Shown here: one piece after another, positions 47,314-59,874 of the stretch
How positions within the stretch are numbered: position 1 is the first letter of the stretch
Layout of the letters: each line of letters opens with the position of its first letter
Source of the DNA: Quercus robur
Lineage: Eukaryota; Streptophyta; Magnoliopsida; Fagales; Fagaceae
Reading direction: 5' to 3'
DNA: 64,000 nucleotides
Assembly: GCF_932294415.1 (NCBI RefSeq)
Contig: NC_065536.1
Location: 17,543,974-17,607,973 of the forward strand
The notes under the pieces: model-generated
The model's database searches: none
Told to the model about the DNA's origin: nothing
What the model saw: only the letters and a program-made list of their open reading frames with translations
Translations under genes and position numbers: made by a program

Positions 47314-49913
47314 ATGGGGAAACAAAAGAATCCATTCCGATGTCTAGTTGAATCGGAGAAAGGTATTAGAAACTTTCACTCTAAGTATAAAATCCCCTCA
47401 ATGGTGGGGATGAGGTACGCAGCCCAAGGGGAATGGGCTGATGCTAGACAAACTGGGGAAGTAGTTATTCCCATGATTGCCTTTATAGAAGGCGGGATGA
47501 CTATCCCCATGGGTAGTATCACTAGGAGTTACCTCAACTTCTTTAGGCTATCCCCCACCCAGTGTGCTCCAAATATGTTTAGGGTCCTGGGAAGTATAGA
47601 TACTTTGAATAAGAGAATGGACCTAAAGTTAACCCATCATGATGTGAATTGGGTGTACAACCTCCATCACTTAACCGGTCAGGGGTATTATCTCAAGTCG
47701 AGATACCCTGAGGTAAGGCTGATTCAGTGCCTTCCCACTTCAAACAAGAACCTGAAGGAGGATTTCCTTATTCTCTCTAGGGAATGGCACGATGGTCTGC
47801 CTTACTCGACAGTAGAGGGAACACCAGGTGGGCGTGTAGCCATAGATCTATAATATTTAGTTTGCAAGCACATTTCGTTTACCTTTTTTTTTTTTTTTTA
47901 ATTATTTTTATCTCCAACAATTTTCATTTTCGACTCAACGGTTTTGTAGATAGACGCTACACAAAGCCCAATCTTAAGTTAGTCAATAAGGCGAACTTGG
48001 ATAAGTTACTGAAAGCCGAGATATACGTGAACGAAGCTGACGGTCAGCTCCGGGCAGTACACTTAATTCTCGGCTATACCCTCCTGTCTTTTGCTTTTCA
48101 GGCGCTGAAGTGCGTGATTAGAGCCCGAGACCCTCGGCTTCACCATATCAGTGTTGCCTACGAAGGGTTCATTGTTCCAGAGGACATTCCGCTTCCCCAG
48201 TACACATCTCGCACAGAGCCTCTTTTCGTAGCCAGCGTCTCGGCAGGAACTTCTTCATCCCTACCTACCCTCAGGGAAAAGGAAATAAAAGGGAGAAAAG
48301 AAGAGGAGAAAGACGAGGAAGAGGTTGTAGCAGTCTCTGAGTCCTCGGATGACTTCGGGATTTTTGATCAACCCATAAGCCCCGGGTTAGATCCTGACGA
48401 GATGGGGATACAAAGAAAACCCCAGTGAAACTGGCTGGAGCTGTTGGAAGGTCAGCTGGGAAAGAGTGCGCCTGCAAAATCAACACCATCCTAAGCTTCA
48501 ACTCTTCCCGCTAGGTCTCCTCCTCCTGCTCCTCGTCAACCTTCTCGGCCATCACCATAGCCAGCGCTTCCTAACGCTGCCGAGCAAAAAAGGCGTAGGG
48601 AACAGAAGGGCAAGGAGGTGGCAGACACGAGCAAGTCTCGTCCTATTCGCGAGGAGGATGCCCAACGAGCTGCAAAGCAGCAGAAAACCAAACACCAAGC
48701 CGCGCGGGGCCAAGAGAAATCTGATTCCCAACATTCTGAACCACAAGCATGGTTGCCAGCACCTATGCACGGTGAGGAGCCCCTGCGAGGTGATGCATCT
48801 ATAAGGGACTTCAACGGCGGCATAGGGTGTCACGTAGCCTCGGCCATAGAGGAAGCCTTATTGCTCCCGAAAGATATGGCCGAAATAAAGAATATGAGGA
48901 AGAATGAACTCGTCCTCGACAATAAACGATATTTGGGCATGGTAAGGAGCTAACTTTTTATCTTTTTCATTCTGTGACTGTTACTCACCAATATGCACTT
49001 TTCATTGACTATAGTGTTAACCTTTTTCCCATAGATCATCCAAAATACTTTCAAGCTAGATGAGATGCTCAACGCCTGTTCCGATCAGCTAGACAATGAA
49101 AGGAAAAGACGGACAACGGCTGTACAGACCTTGTCCAAATTTGAATAGGGCTTGGCCGATGCAAGGAAAAAGTTACAGGTCGAAGAGCAAGCTCGCAAGA
49201 GTGTCGAGTTGGCATTAGAAGGCTACCAAAAGCAGGCCGAGGACCAAGGGAATCGTCTGCGTGAGGCGAATGCCGAACTGAAGAAGGCTCAGGAACAAGT
49301 CCTAGTTCTCAGGAAGCATTTGGAGGAAACTCAAAAGCTAAGGGAGCGAGCTGAAAAGTCCAAGGAGCAAGCCGAGAAAGCAAAAATCGATGCCGAACAA
49401 GCAATGAACGAAGCTGAGCAGAGAGGCTACGAGGTCGGTATAGCTGAAACTGAGAAGGCTTTGAGAGCCGAAGTTTCGGAGGTATGCCATATCTACTGCA
49501 CAAAAACTTGGAATGAGGCCCTTAACCGTATTGGGGTTGAAGCTTCATCTGAGTTACGTAAGCTAGAGAACGTATTCTATCCCGAGGCGATCCACCCCTC
49601 AGTTCTTCTACCCCATCAGGCTAATGCTCCTTCTTCAGTCATTAACCTCAACGAGGAGGTTTCGCCTCACAGTTTTCCTCACCCTGGCCAGCCGGAATCA
49701 GCTAAAGGGGGACTTACCCCTCCAGGAGCTTCCCCAAACAAGACCACCACCGCTTCGAAGGCAGAGATGGCCTCCCAAGGTTTTCAACAGGATTTGGCCT
49801 CCACAGTCTTACCAACTAGGGGCGTTACTAAAACCAAAGAGGGAATCGCCACTTCGGAGGCAGACACATCTACCGGCCAGAACCCAAAGATCCAATTGAA
49901 ATTGAAAAAGTAG
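47314..49913 (+). CDS. Antisense ORF region of the Tat element
   Basis: On the strand opposite to pol, between the array and the 3' LTR, there are several open stretches. 47314-47853 begins MGKQKNPFRCLVESEK and contains GEVVIPMIAFIEGGMTIPMG and QCAPNMFRVLGSIDTLN. A continuation at about 47950-48427 ends in an acidic KEEEKDEEEVVAVSESSDD stretch. 49152-49913 is a long coiled coil (Ala/Glu/Lys-rich, about 49160-49470) with a Pro/Ser/Thr tail ending KIQLKLKK. GT-AG signals between them suggest splicing, as reported for antisense ORFs of Tat-type elements. Function is unknown. It may be intact or decayed; that cannot be told by eye. Confidence 0.65.
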
Positions 49914-50290
49914 AACTTGTTTTGTAGTCTAACTAGACATTTAGTAGGGGACTCCCTTGCTCATTTTCTTACCGCTCTTACTGCTTTATGTTATTTCTGT
50001 ACTCATTCACTGTGTTATTGTAATTTGGACAGGTTCATTTCAACTATCTTTTACTTGTATGGGGCAATTCTACTTACACACATTGTCAATTGATAATTAG
50101 CAATAGGCAATAAGCATTAATACAACGGGGTCTTAGGGAGACGTTTTAGATATGCACGTATTCTTTCTAATCAATTGCAATTCTTCACGAAAGTTCATAA
50201 ACTAAATAAAATTATGCCTTCAGTACCTTGATTGTATGCCAACTGACGTCCATAGATTTCTCTCTAATTCTCCAATAAGTGTTACAGGGC

Positions 50291-51170
50291 GTTAATTCCC
50301 ATTAAGTTTGTGATCAGAAGATTTATCACAACTCAGTTACTGTTCAATACTTCAATACACATCATAGGATGTTAATTTCCACCAAATTTGTGATCCGAGG
50401 ACCTGACATAACTTAGTTTCTGTTTAACATTTCAATATACATCATAGGACGTTAATTTCCACCAAGTTTGCGATCCGAGGACCTGACATAACTTAGTTTC
50501 TGTTTAACATTTCAATACACATCATAGGACGTTAATTTTCACCAAGTTTGCGATCCGAGAACCTGACATAACTTAGTTTCTATTTAACATTTCAATACAC
50601 ATCATAGGACGTTAATTTCCACCAAGTTTGCGATCCGAGGACCTGACATAACTTAGTTTCTGTTTAACATTTCAATATACATCATAGGACGTTAATTTCC
50701 ACCAAGTTTGCAATCCGAGGACTTGACATAACTTAGTTTCTGTTTAACATTTCAATATACATCATAGGACGTTAATTTCCACCAAGTTTGCGATCCGAGG
50801 ACCTGACATAACTTAGTTTCTGTTTAACATTTCAATACACATCATAGGACGTTAATTTTCACCAAGTTTGCGATCCGAGAACCTGACATAACTTAGTTTC
50901 TATTTAACATTTCAATATACATCATAGGACGTTAATTTCCACCAAGTTTACGATCCGAGGACCTGACATAACTTAGTTTCTGTTTAACATTTCAATATAC
51001 ATCATAGGACGTTAATTTCCACCAAGTTTGCAATCCGAGGACTTGACATAACTTAGTTTCTGTTTAACATTTCAATATACATCATAGGACGTTAATTTCC
51101 ACCAAGTTTGCGATCTGAGAACCTGACATAACTTAGTTTCTGTTTAACATTTCAATATACATCATAGGAC
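50291..51170. repeat. 80-bp tandem array, eleven copies, with a 320-bp higher-order period
   Basis: Units start at gttaatt every 80 bp from 50291 to 51091. The first copy is diverged. Variant units recur every fourth copy: the 'ccgagaacctgac ... tatttaac' form at 50531 and 50851, and the 'caatccgaggacttgac' form at 50691 and 51011. Units 3-6 thus match units 7-10. Tandem repeats between pol and the 3' LTR are known in Tat elements. Confidence 0.95.
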
Positions 51171-51266
51171 GCAGGAGCACAAGATGTATGGCTGACGTAA
51201 ATTAAAAGAAATATTTGAATTGAAATACTTTTATTAATAATAATACCTCTTGAGATTATTTACATT

Positions 51267-52199
51267 TCAAGGGTGAAGTACAGTTTTTTCATCTAGGTCT
51301 TCCAGACAATAGGCTCCTATTCCCGCTACAGAAGTGATCCGATATGGCCCTTCCCAATTAGGTCCCAGTTTTCCCCAATTTGGATTCTTGGTAGCCCCCA
51401 GAACTTTCCTCAGCACCAGATCTCCTACGGCTAACGGCCTCATCTTCACATTACTATCATAGCCCTGCTTGAGTTTATGTTGGTAGTAAGCTAGTTGAAC
51501 CATCGCGCTCTCCCTTCGCTCTTCAATCAAGTCCAAACTTTTCTCCAACATTGCATCATTACTATCCAAAGAGAATGTATTGGTCCTTAATGTCGGGAAT
51601 CTAATTTCCAGAGGGATGACGGCCTCGGCCCCATAGGTCATGGAAAAGGGAGTTTCCCCCATTGAACGTCGGGGTGTTGTCCGATATGTCCATAGAACAT
51701 GTGGCAATTCTTCCACCCACTTTCCTTTCACGTCATCCAGTCTCTTCTTAAGCCCATTGACTATTACTTTGTTTACAGCTTCAGCCTGCCCATTGTCTTG
51801 TGGATAAGCCGGAGTGGAATATCTGTTTCTTATACCCAGTTCTGAACAGTATTCCCTAAAGGCATTGCTATCAAATTAGAGTCCATTATCTGAGACAAGG
51901 GTGCGGGGAGTTCCAAATCGCGTAACAATGTTCCTCCAAATAAACTTCTTCACATCTACGTCTCTGATGTTCGCCAAGGGCTCAACTTTGACCCATTTAG
52001 TGAAGTAGTCTGTGCCGACCAGCAGGTACTTCTTGTTTCCTAGGGCTTTAGGAAAAGGGCCGACAATGTCCAGCCCCCATTGGGCAAAAGGCCAAGGGCT
52101 GGAGAGAGGGTTAAGAACTCCTCCCGGTTGATGGATATTTGGAGTGTATCTTTGGCACTGATCGCATTTCCTAACGTACTCCTGCGCTTCCTTCTGCAT
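51267..52199 (-). pseudogene. Integrase of the Tat element
   Basis: CDQCQRYTP of the zinc domain, GLDIVGPFPKALGNKKYLLV and FGTPRTLVSDNGL of the core (51876-52199), then LPHVLWTYRTTPRRSMGETP and the C-terminal GDLVLRKV (51267-51731). Two core Asp residues are visible; the part holding the core Glu lies in the gap between the two open stretches. Interrupted. Confidence 0.88.
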
Positions 52200-52208
52200 A
52201 TTTGGCCA

Positions 52209-53288
52209 TCAATATCCTTGTGTGATGGCTTGACATGATAGAGACCTTCCTCCTGTATGGCTTCCACAAATGCCCTCATGCAATTCTTCCAGGATTGATT
52301 CTGCAGTCTCAGGAGGCACACAGAGCAGGTATGGCCCAGAGAAGGACCGTTTGTACAACTTTTTATCTTCAGATAGCCAATACCAATGAGCTTTCCTTTG
52401 TATTTTCTCAGCTTCCACCTTATCTTCGGGCAATATGTCACTTTCAAGAAATTTTAATATGGGATCCATCCAGTTTGGCGACAGACTGGTTTGATTGATT
52501 TGGAAAACATCCTTTTCTGGTGAGGTGGGGGTACACAGGTCTTCAACGATGATCACCCGAGGAAAATTTCGTACTGAGGAGGTGGCAAGGGTTGCCAAAG
52601 AATCAGCGTGTGTATTTTCACCTCGAGGAATATGCAATAAGTCGAAAGACTCAAACTCTGTTTGCATACGCCTAACCTGGTCCAGATACCCTTGCATCCT
52701 TGGGTCTCGGGCCTCCAGCTCTCCTCTCACTTGGCCGACTATCAATCTCGAGTCTGAGAATAATTTCACTACCTTTCCACCCATTTTTCGGACCATACTC
52801 ATCCCCATTATCAAAGCTTCGTATTCTGATTCGTTGTTAGTAGCCGAGAACCCTAATCTTAACGACTTCTCGATGATGACCTCCTTGGGGGATATCAACA
52901 CCAATCCCAATCCTGCTCCCCGTTGGTTTGCGGCCCCATCCATGTACACCCTCCAAAAGGACCCACCTTGTGTGGATATTAGGCCAACCGATTGTTCATC
53001 CATGTGACCTTGATTCACATTAACTTCTTTCGGGCATTCGGCGAACTTAGCCACTAGATCGGCAAGGACTTGACCTTTCACAGAGGTGCGAGGCATGTAC
53101 TTGATATCGAAAGCACCCAAAATCGTGCCCCACTTAGCAATTCTTCCAGTGTAGTCAGCACTTCTGAGTATGGACTTAAGAGGCAGTTGGGTCAAGATAA
53201 CCACGGTATGGGCCTGAAAGTAATGCAGAAGTTTGCGTGTTGCATGGACCACGGCCAATATGGCCTTCTCTAATGACAAATATCTCAC
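52209..53288 (-). pseudogene. RNase H and second RNase H domains of the Tat element
   Basis: The first RNase H ends near LHYFQAHTVVILTQLPLKSIL. A second RNase H follows: WRVYMDGAANQRGAGLGLVL, NNESEYEALIMGM, LFSDSRLIVGQVRGE and ENTHADSLATLA, with the Asp, Glu, Asp and Asp positions visible. A doubled RNase H is a known Tat-lineage trait. The segment is open over 359 codons. Confidence 0.9.
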
Positions 53289-53330
53289 CTCGGCCTCATG
53301 GAGGGATTTACTTATATAATAAACTGGCCT

Positions 53331-54311
53331 TTAGACGCCATTGTCTTCTCGTATCAAGACGAAACTAACTGCATGAGGGGCAACCGTTAGATAAGCAAAC
53401 AACACCTCATCCACCTCAGGGCTAGACATGATAGGTGGCCTGGACAGGTATTCTTTTAACTGCTGGAACGCTACAGCACACTCATCGGTCCATTCAAATC
53501 CTTGCCACTTATGCAACAGACGAAAAAAAGGACGACACCTCTCAGCCGACCTGGAGATGAACCGGTTCAACGCAGCAGTCATTCCAGTCAATTTATGCAC
53601 TTCTTTTGGATTCCGAGGTGCTTGCAAATCATTAATGACCTTAATCTGGTCTTGGTTCACCTTAATTCCTCTATGGGTCACCATGTACCCCAAGAACTTC
53701 CCGGAACCTACACCAAAGGAGCACTTCGAAGCATTCAAGCGTAACTTATGTTTTCTCAGTATCCCGAAGATACTCGTGAGATCTTCCACATGTTCGGACG
53801 CCACTTTGCTTTTCACAACCATATCATCGATATAAACTTCAATACTTCTACCCAGTTGCAGTTCGAACATTTTCATTATCATGCGTTGGTAGGTAGATCC
53901 AGCGTTTTTCAAGCCGAAGGGCATCACTTTGTAATGGTAGTTCCCAATCGGGGTTACAAAAGCAGTCTTTTCCTGATCGTCGATGGCTAGCGGTATTTGG
54001 TGATACCCTTGGAAGGCATCCAAGAAACTCATCCTAGGGTGACCCACGGTTGCATCCACCAACTGGTCTATCTTCGGCATGGGAAATGGATCCTTGGGGC
54101 AAGCCTTATTGAGATCCATGAAGTCCACGCACACCTGCCATTTTCCAGTCTTCTTTTTTACTACCACCGTATTGGCCAACCATTGAGGATAAAAAACTTC
54201 CTTGATAGCCCCAGCCTGTTTGAGCTTGGCAACTTCACTTCTAACCGCCTCAGCGTGTTCCTTCGATGGTCGCCGAGGAGGTTGCCTCCTGGGCATAATG
54301 GCGGGATTCAC
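53331..54311 (-). pseudogene. Reverse transcriptase of the Tat element
   Basis: Motifs in order: KLKQAGAIKEVFYPQWLANT, WQVCVDFMDLNKACPKDPFP, MSFLDAFQGYHQIPL (motif A), VMPFGLKNAGSTYQRM and VYIDDMVVKS (the YxDD box as YIDD, near 53815-53840). It continues into the RNase H with FLGYMVTHRGI. This part of pol is open over 326 codons. Confidence 0.92.
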
Positions 54312-54317
54312 GTTGAG

Positions 54318-55307
54318 TCAATGACAAATGACATTCGGGTCCACCCCTGGGGCTTTGTACGGGTTCCATGCGAAAACGTCCATATTGGCTCGGAGGAATT
54401 CCAGCAACCTCGCCTTCTCTTGCAAAGGCAATTTAGCCCCAACCTGGAAGAATTTTTCCGGATCACCAGCAACAATTACCTTCTCCAAATCTTCACACTC
54501 TACCCCATCGGTTAGTACGTCCAAGCCTAAAGCTGGGGACTTTAATTGCTATAACTCATTGTCGGCCGTAGCCGAGGTTTCTGCTTTTGGCCGATGCTGT
54601 ATAGCCGTTATTAGGCATTGCCAAGCAGCCACCTGACTCCCTACTATTTCCAACACTTGGCCTCCGGACGGGTACTTCACCTTCTGATGCAGAGTAGATG
54701 AGACCGCTTTAAGGGTGTGAAGCCAAGGTTTGCCCATAATAGCCGTGTACGGAGAAAAAATATCTACGACAATAAAGTCCACCTCCACCACATCTGTACC
54801 TGCTTGCACAAGCAGCCTGATTAGTCCTTTGAGAGCGACCATCCTTCCCTCAAAACTTACTAGAGGAGAATTGTAGGTTGTTAAGTCCTTTGGCTTCAAA
54901 CCTAGCCCCTTGTACAAGTCTGGATACATTATATCCACAGCGCTACCCTGATCAACCATCACCATTCTGACATCGTACCCGCCAATTCTCAGTGTTACCA
55001 CCAAAGCATTCTTATGGGGCTGTATGGTCCCAACCATGTCCTTATCCGAAAAGCCCAGAATCAGGGGGACATGCACCCTGGCTCTCTTCAATGCTTGGGA
55101 ATGATCCTCGGCTGGGGATCGAACCACCAACAATACCCTGGAAGGGTAAGATCTAGTCCTTCCCGGGGCCGCAAAGATAATGTTAATCGTACCCAGAGGG
55201 AGTCTTGATGAAGCGTCCCCACGCACCTCTAAACCTGCTTGGCTCACCCTTCCACTGGAGTGATGCAATAGATGTTTTAATTTCCCTTCACGGACCAACT
55301 GTTCCAA
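54318..55307 (-). pseudogene. Aspartic protease region of the Tat element
   Basis: The protein has GGYDVRMVMVDQGSAVDIMY (about 54920-54980), where DQGS stands at the retropepsin active site, and a second-loop segment FSPYTAIMGKPWLH (near 54730-54770). It lies between gag and RT as expected. In the intact family it cuts the polyprotein. The region is interrupted. Confidence 0.8.
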
Positions 55308-55352
55308 GTGGTCCCATAAATTCCTACAATTATCCGTCGTATGCCCATGATC

Positions 55353-56372
55353 CTAATGATAGTGGCAATATAAGTTCGGGTTGCATTTCCTAGGCTCTCC
55401 CGCCATCTTGTTCAGCCATTTGAAGAATGGCTCGTTCTTTATCTTCTCCAAAACCTGCTGCACTGGCTCTCGAAATATTGCATTAACCATCTGGGCGTCC
55501 GTCGAACCCGACTGCCCAACAAAATCCCTCCGGGGTCGGCTGCTATTATAACGGTCCAACCTGAAATCCCTCCTCTCTTGAGGGATCACTTTGGCCTTCC
55601 CTTTTCCCTGAAGTTGATCCTCTTCTACCCTTCTGTACTTATCTATCCTGTCCATCAATTGGTGCACACTAGTAACAGGTTTACTCGTCAGGGATTTCCT
55701 TAAATCGTGATCGGCTGGGAGGCCAGCTTTGAAAGTGGTTATGGCCACACCATCGTTCTTTCCTTCTATTTCATTAAATATTTCCCAGTACCTATCCGAA
55801 TAATTCTTGAGAGTCTCGCCCTCTCGCATAGACATAGCCAGCAAAGATCCCAAAGGCCGAGGAGTCCTGCTACATGTAATAAAGCGAGCACCAAAAGCCC
55901 GGGTCAGTGTTTTGAAAGATTCGACAAAATTGGTCCTTAAGCCATTGAACCACCTCATCGCCGTCGGACCCAAACTCGATGGAAAAACTTTGCACATCAA
56001 AGCCTCATCTCTAGAGTAGATAGTCATTTTCTGGCTGAAATAGCTTACATGTTCTACCGGGTCCGACCGGCCATCATACAGGGAGAACGTAGGCTGATGG
56101 AATCGCCAAGGAAGAACCGCATCGTCTATGTTTCTCGTAAAGGGCGACTTGGAAATTTGACTCAAGGCTTTGTTCATGGCATCGTTACCCAAGCCCCTGC
56201 TAGGTGGACTTCTACGCTTTCGTCGATGGCGATGCTCCTCCTCATAGGAGAAAGTTTCGCTTGGCGGAGTTCTTGATCTCCGCCTATAACTAGCTTCATT
56301 CGACTCCTCAGATGATGATTCAGAGCAAGGTGGGGAGCGTTCCCGCCGGGCATGGCGCAACTCTCTCTTCAA
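55353..56372 (-). pseudogene. gag of the Tat element
   Basis: An Arg/Ser-rich start (RRSRTPPSETFSYEEEHRHR) is followed by the capsid-type retrotransposon gag domain: PFTRNIDDAVLPWRFHQP, YDGRSDPVEHVSYFSQKM and a KVFPSSLGPTAMRWFNGL segment (about 55900-56160). A basic tail follows. Gag would form the particle. This stretch is open over its whole length of 339 codons. A further N-terminal part upstream is probably interrupted. Confidence 0.85.
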
Positions 56373-56650
56373 ATTGGCAATCTCACGTTGCAGATTCCCA
56401 TCATGCTTTGCGTGAGAGACATGACTCTTCCCACGAGAGTGGCTTCTGGTGGTATAAGTTGTACGTACACTCCCCTCATGGCCTTCTCTCCGTTCGGTAC
56501 TCCTTCGGGGATCACCATGCTGGGAGCCCCTTGACTCTGCCTAGTGTGGGTTGGCATCCTCCTGATGCGGTCCCACCGCGTGGTGATGTGGACCCACTTC
56601 CTCCATCAGAAACGTTGCACTGGAAGTCCTTTAAGTTAATACAAGCTCTT

Positions 56651-56668
56651 CCCACAGACGGCGCCAAT
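56651..56668 (-). promoter_or_regulatory. tRNA primer-binding site of the Tat element
   Basis: On the minus strand attggcgccgtctgtggg follows the 5' LTR directly. TGGCGCC is the common primer-binding start in this gypsy lineage, where a host tRNA 3' end primes reverse transcription. Confidence 0.75.
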
Positions 56669-56906
56669 TGTAAGGACTCGATCTGTAACGACCCAAAAAG
56701 GATATTAGGTTCGCACATAAACAGGCTCAAACAATATAATTTGTAGAGCGTGGGTATTAAGAACTAGATTAACTTTCGTAGAATGAAAAGATTTACCCTC
56801 ACGTATATTGAAGGCTCAGAACTGGCACAACAATCGGTTTTTTTCTTGTAATAGATACATTTCTTTTTCTTTTTTCTGTTTTTCTTCTTTATTCTTTGCT
56901 TTTCTT

Positions 56907-56939
<33 letters not shown>

Positions 56940-57483
56940 TGTTCCGATCCCCCCCCCCCCCCTCTGCATGTTCTTCTTTCAGTTTATATACCACCCTCTG
57001 TTTTCCATCCTCACCATACACGTGTAGGTTGGGTTCGGGGGATTTCTTTCTGTCCCATCTAGCGCCTCCTGGAACTTCCTATGGGCAGCTGTAAGGCTGC
57101 TTCATTACTGTTCAAGTATCACCTCCACATTAATGCGGCCAGAGAGTTGGTTGAGAGGCAATTAATGCGGAGGCAGCTGTAATTATAGATATTTGTTTGC
57201 CTTTTCTTTCTTACCTTTGGTCTGTTATCCCATCTTCAGTGGTGACACAATTCCGAGGTCCGATTGTAACAAGACCGCGTCCTGATCGTCCTCGGACGCA
57301 TACTGCCGAGGAGTATGGTATCCTCGGACGAATACGGAACTCTACTTTCGTGATATTGACTACCCCCCCCCCCCTCGGTAATTACCCTTACGACTTGACT
57401 TGGGCCTCCTCGGACGGATTTGCATCCTCAGATGGGCCACAGGTCCTCACCTTAATGGGCCTGTTGATTGACTAGTCCCCACA
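56669..57483 (-). repeat. 5' LTR of the Tat element
   Basis: About 815 bp, ending (plus strand) CCCCACA next to the ctttt duplication. It has T and C homopolymers (near 56912-56937 and 56950) also seen in the other LTR. Confidence 0.9.
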
Positions 57484-57506
57484 CTTTTTTTATAGTCAGA
57501 TTCGGG

Positions 57507-57541
<35 letters not shown>

Positions 57542-58447
57542 TAAAACGGCATAAATAACAACATATGTGCTATTGTCTATAACTGTTGTTTTCAAATTGG
57601 ACACAAGGGTTCACTAGTTATTTTTCTTGAACGACTTAATTCCTTGTCAGTGACTGACTATTTTGACATACTTTCTATTATAAAAATATAATTATTTTTG
57701 GTACAAATTGTTCTATGTTGGGAGAGTGAATATGAGGAGTTTTTTACCTTAGTGCAAACAAACATACACACTTTTTGCAGTAAGCATAATACTTGAGAAG
57801 GACTTGTTTGAATTACTTTGCTATTTTGGAGCATAGATCTAAACAGAATGTAATTAGCGAGTTTAAAGTTGATATTACTTGTGATTGTGAAGGAGTTGTT
57901 TGAATTACTAAACTCATAGAACTTTTTTAATCCTGTCCGATGTATTAAATAATTTCTCATATAAAGCCGTAAATGTCCATTAATTGGGCCAATAGATTAC
58001 AGTTTAGCTAGGCTGCGTAGCACCTAGATTTCTTATGGGCCCAAAAGCATTATAATTATTTTAATTCTAAATTAGTTTTTTACTTTATGATTACAATAAA
58101 TGTTATTACGCCATTTACATATGCCTGAAATTTTCACTATTTTTTATTCGAAAAAAAAAAATCTCAATTCAGTATTTGACAATTTGAAGACCCAAAAATT
58201 TTCTCCCGAAATTATACCAAATAATTGTGATAAATTTTTGACATATTATGCTACATAAAATAAATATGACATAATTTAGCAGATGTTTCACAATACCACG
58301 TCACATATTTGGCATAAATATATTGTTCCCAAATGAGAACGTAAAAATAAAGTATAAGGCATATATAGTCTTCTTTTTCTTTTCTTTTTATTATTTTTTA
58401 TGGGAGGCATATATGGTCTTTTTTGTACTTTCGTGGTTATAAAAAGA

Positions 58448-58592
58448 GTAGAGCTACATATTGGGCTTACAAACTAATGTGTTATTAGTCACATAGAAGT
58501 AATTTAAATATTCATTACAAAATGGTTAAGTCCATCAATCACATTTATTGTCACATTAACTTTTAAGATGTATATAATAAAATTTGTAGTAC
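58448..58592. mobile_element. MITE-like segment, copy 3
   Basis: Diverged relative of 38444-38618: shares ttacaaaYtaatgtgtta-like and caatcacatttattgtcaca stretches in the same order. Confidence 0.35.
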
Positions 58593-59701
58593 AGAAGTGG
58601 TTGAAACCCATCAATCACATTTATTACCATTTTTTTGTCAAAGTAGTTGAAACCCATTAATCACATTTATTGCACACTTACTCATTTAGAGATTTTCATA
58701 CATTGACTAAATTTTGGAACTTAATTAATACTTTTACAGGAAAATTAATAGCCAAAAATTTTCAACCACCTTTTTGTTCAGATTATATGCTTGTGATTTT
58801 GTTTTAAAAGAATTTATTGGAGTTTTTTTTTTTTTTCAAAAGAATTTATTGAGTTATATTTGTGCATTTTATTTTTAAAGATTTTATTGATTCATACATA
58901 TACATGGGCCTTTTTCGGCTGGGAATCTTACGCAATGGCCCAAGTTGCCTAGTGGGTTGAGATGGCCCTGACTTGAGTGAGAGAAATTTGTTAGATATAT
59001 GGTTTAATAAAGCCCCAAACATGTACACTTGAAATTCCCCCTATTTGGAGAATTGAAAATGAAAGGTTTGGAGGAAAAATGAAAATGCCATTTCAATGTC
59101 CCTCAATTCCTTTGGACCCTATAAAAACATATCCAAATAGGGGAATATAAATCCCTATCTCTTTCCCAGTGTCGATCTAAAATTTTGGCATGAAAACAAA
59201 TAAGTCTAGTCATTATGAAGCTCAAATGTTTACTTAAGGTCCAAGAATGTAAAAAGGCCTGTCTATGAATAAGATCGACTGATCCAAGAACACCAACATC
59301 AAATTCTATCGGTTAAATATACAATAAATGACTCAAATATTTAGGAAAGTGACAATAACAAATCAATGAGTGGGCATGTGTAAAATATCATTTTTTGAGT
59401 GATTTAGGGACCACCAAAATCAATCAAACGCAATGGAGTTGTTGCCAATGTTGGGAAGTTGAAACAGCCAAGCTTCATTGAAGATGATAAAATCTCAAGG
59501 GTGTTTGTGGTTATAAGACTTGGGATATGGCGAATTGGGTAGTTGGGTATCGAGGAGAATAGTTCAGTAGTAATGGGACTGTGGGAGGTGTGGGGAAGGT
59601 GTTCCTATGAATATATTAGTACATAGTTCGCAATTACTCATGTAGCCGTTTTTCAAAATATTTGTCTAGCTAGTTTGCAATTACTCTTAACGATGGATTA
59701 A

Positions 59702-59874
59702 TGCTATATGCACAATCTTTTTACATCAAATTTACAACAAATATGAGGCATTAAGCTGTTATTTATTAGTTTTAATCTGGGTCATTACTGACATAACTTT
59801 TTTATCCTCCAATAATAGCTTAACATTTAGAATTTGTTATAAAATTATTCTAAAAATATTATGGATATATCATT
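59702..59874. mobile_element. MITE with ~60-bp inverted ends
   Basis: Left end aatgctatatgcacaat... and the complement of the right end aatgatatatccataat... match at about three quarters of positions over ~60 bp, both reaching ttaagctRttatt. It is flanked by actcttaacgatggatt (59685-59701) and actcttaacatgaatt (59875-59890), an unusually long near-perfect direct repeat. Confidence 0.6.

Larger units (their letters stand above)
46047..57483 (-). mobile_element. Full-length Ty3/gypsy Tat-type LTR retrotransposon
   Basis: About 11.4 kb, LTR to LTR, with the 5-bp target duplication ctttt on both sides (46042-46046, 57484-57488). Coding runs on the minus strand: 5' LTR (57483-56669), primer-binding site, gag, protease, RT, RNase H with a second RNase H, integrase, an 80-bp tandem array, an antisense ORF region and the 3' LTR (46863-46047). 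The double RNase H, tandem array and antisense ORF are Tat-lineage traits. It is structurally whole but has a handful of interruptions in coding parts. LTRs differ at several per cent by eye, so it is of moderate age. Confidence 0.93.

Noticed and set aside
50291-51170. Regular repeats considered as a CRISPR-like array
   Set aside because: The 80-bp units abut without unique spacers and lie in a plant retrotransposon; they are ordinary tandem repeats.
52235-56746. Plus-strand ORFs of 60-172 codons opposite the Tat gag-pol
   Set aside because: Shadows of the well-conserved minus-strand gag, RT, RNase H and integrase domains; no motif of their own.
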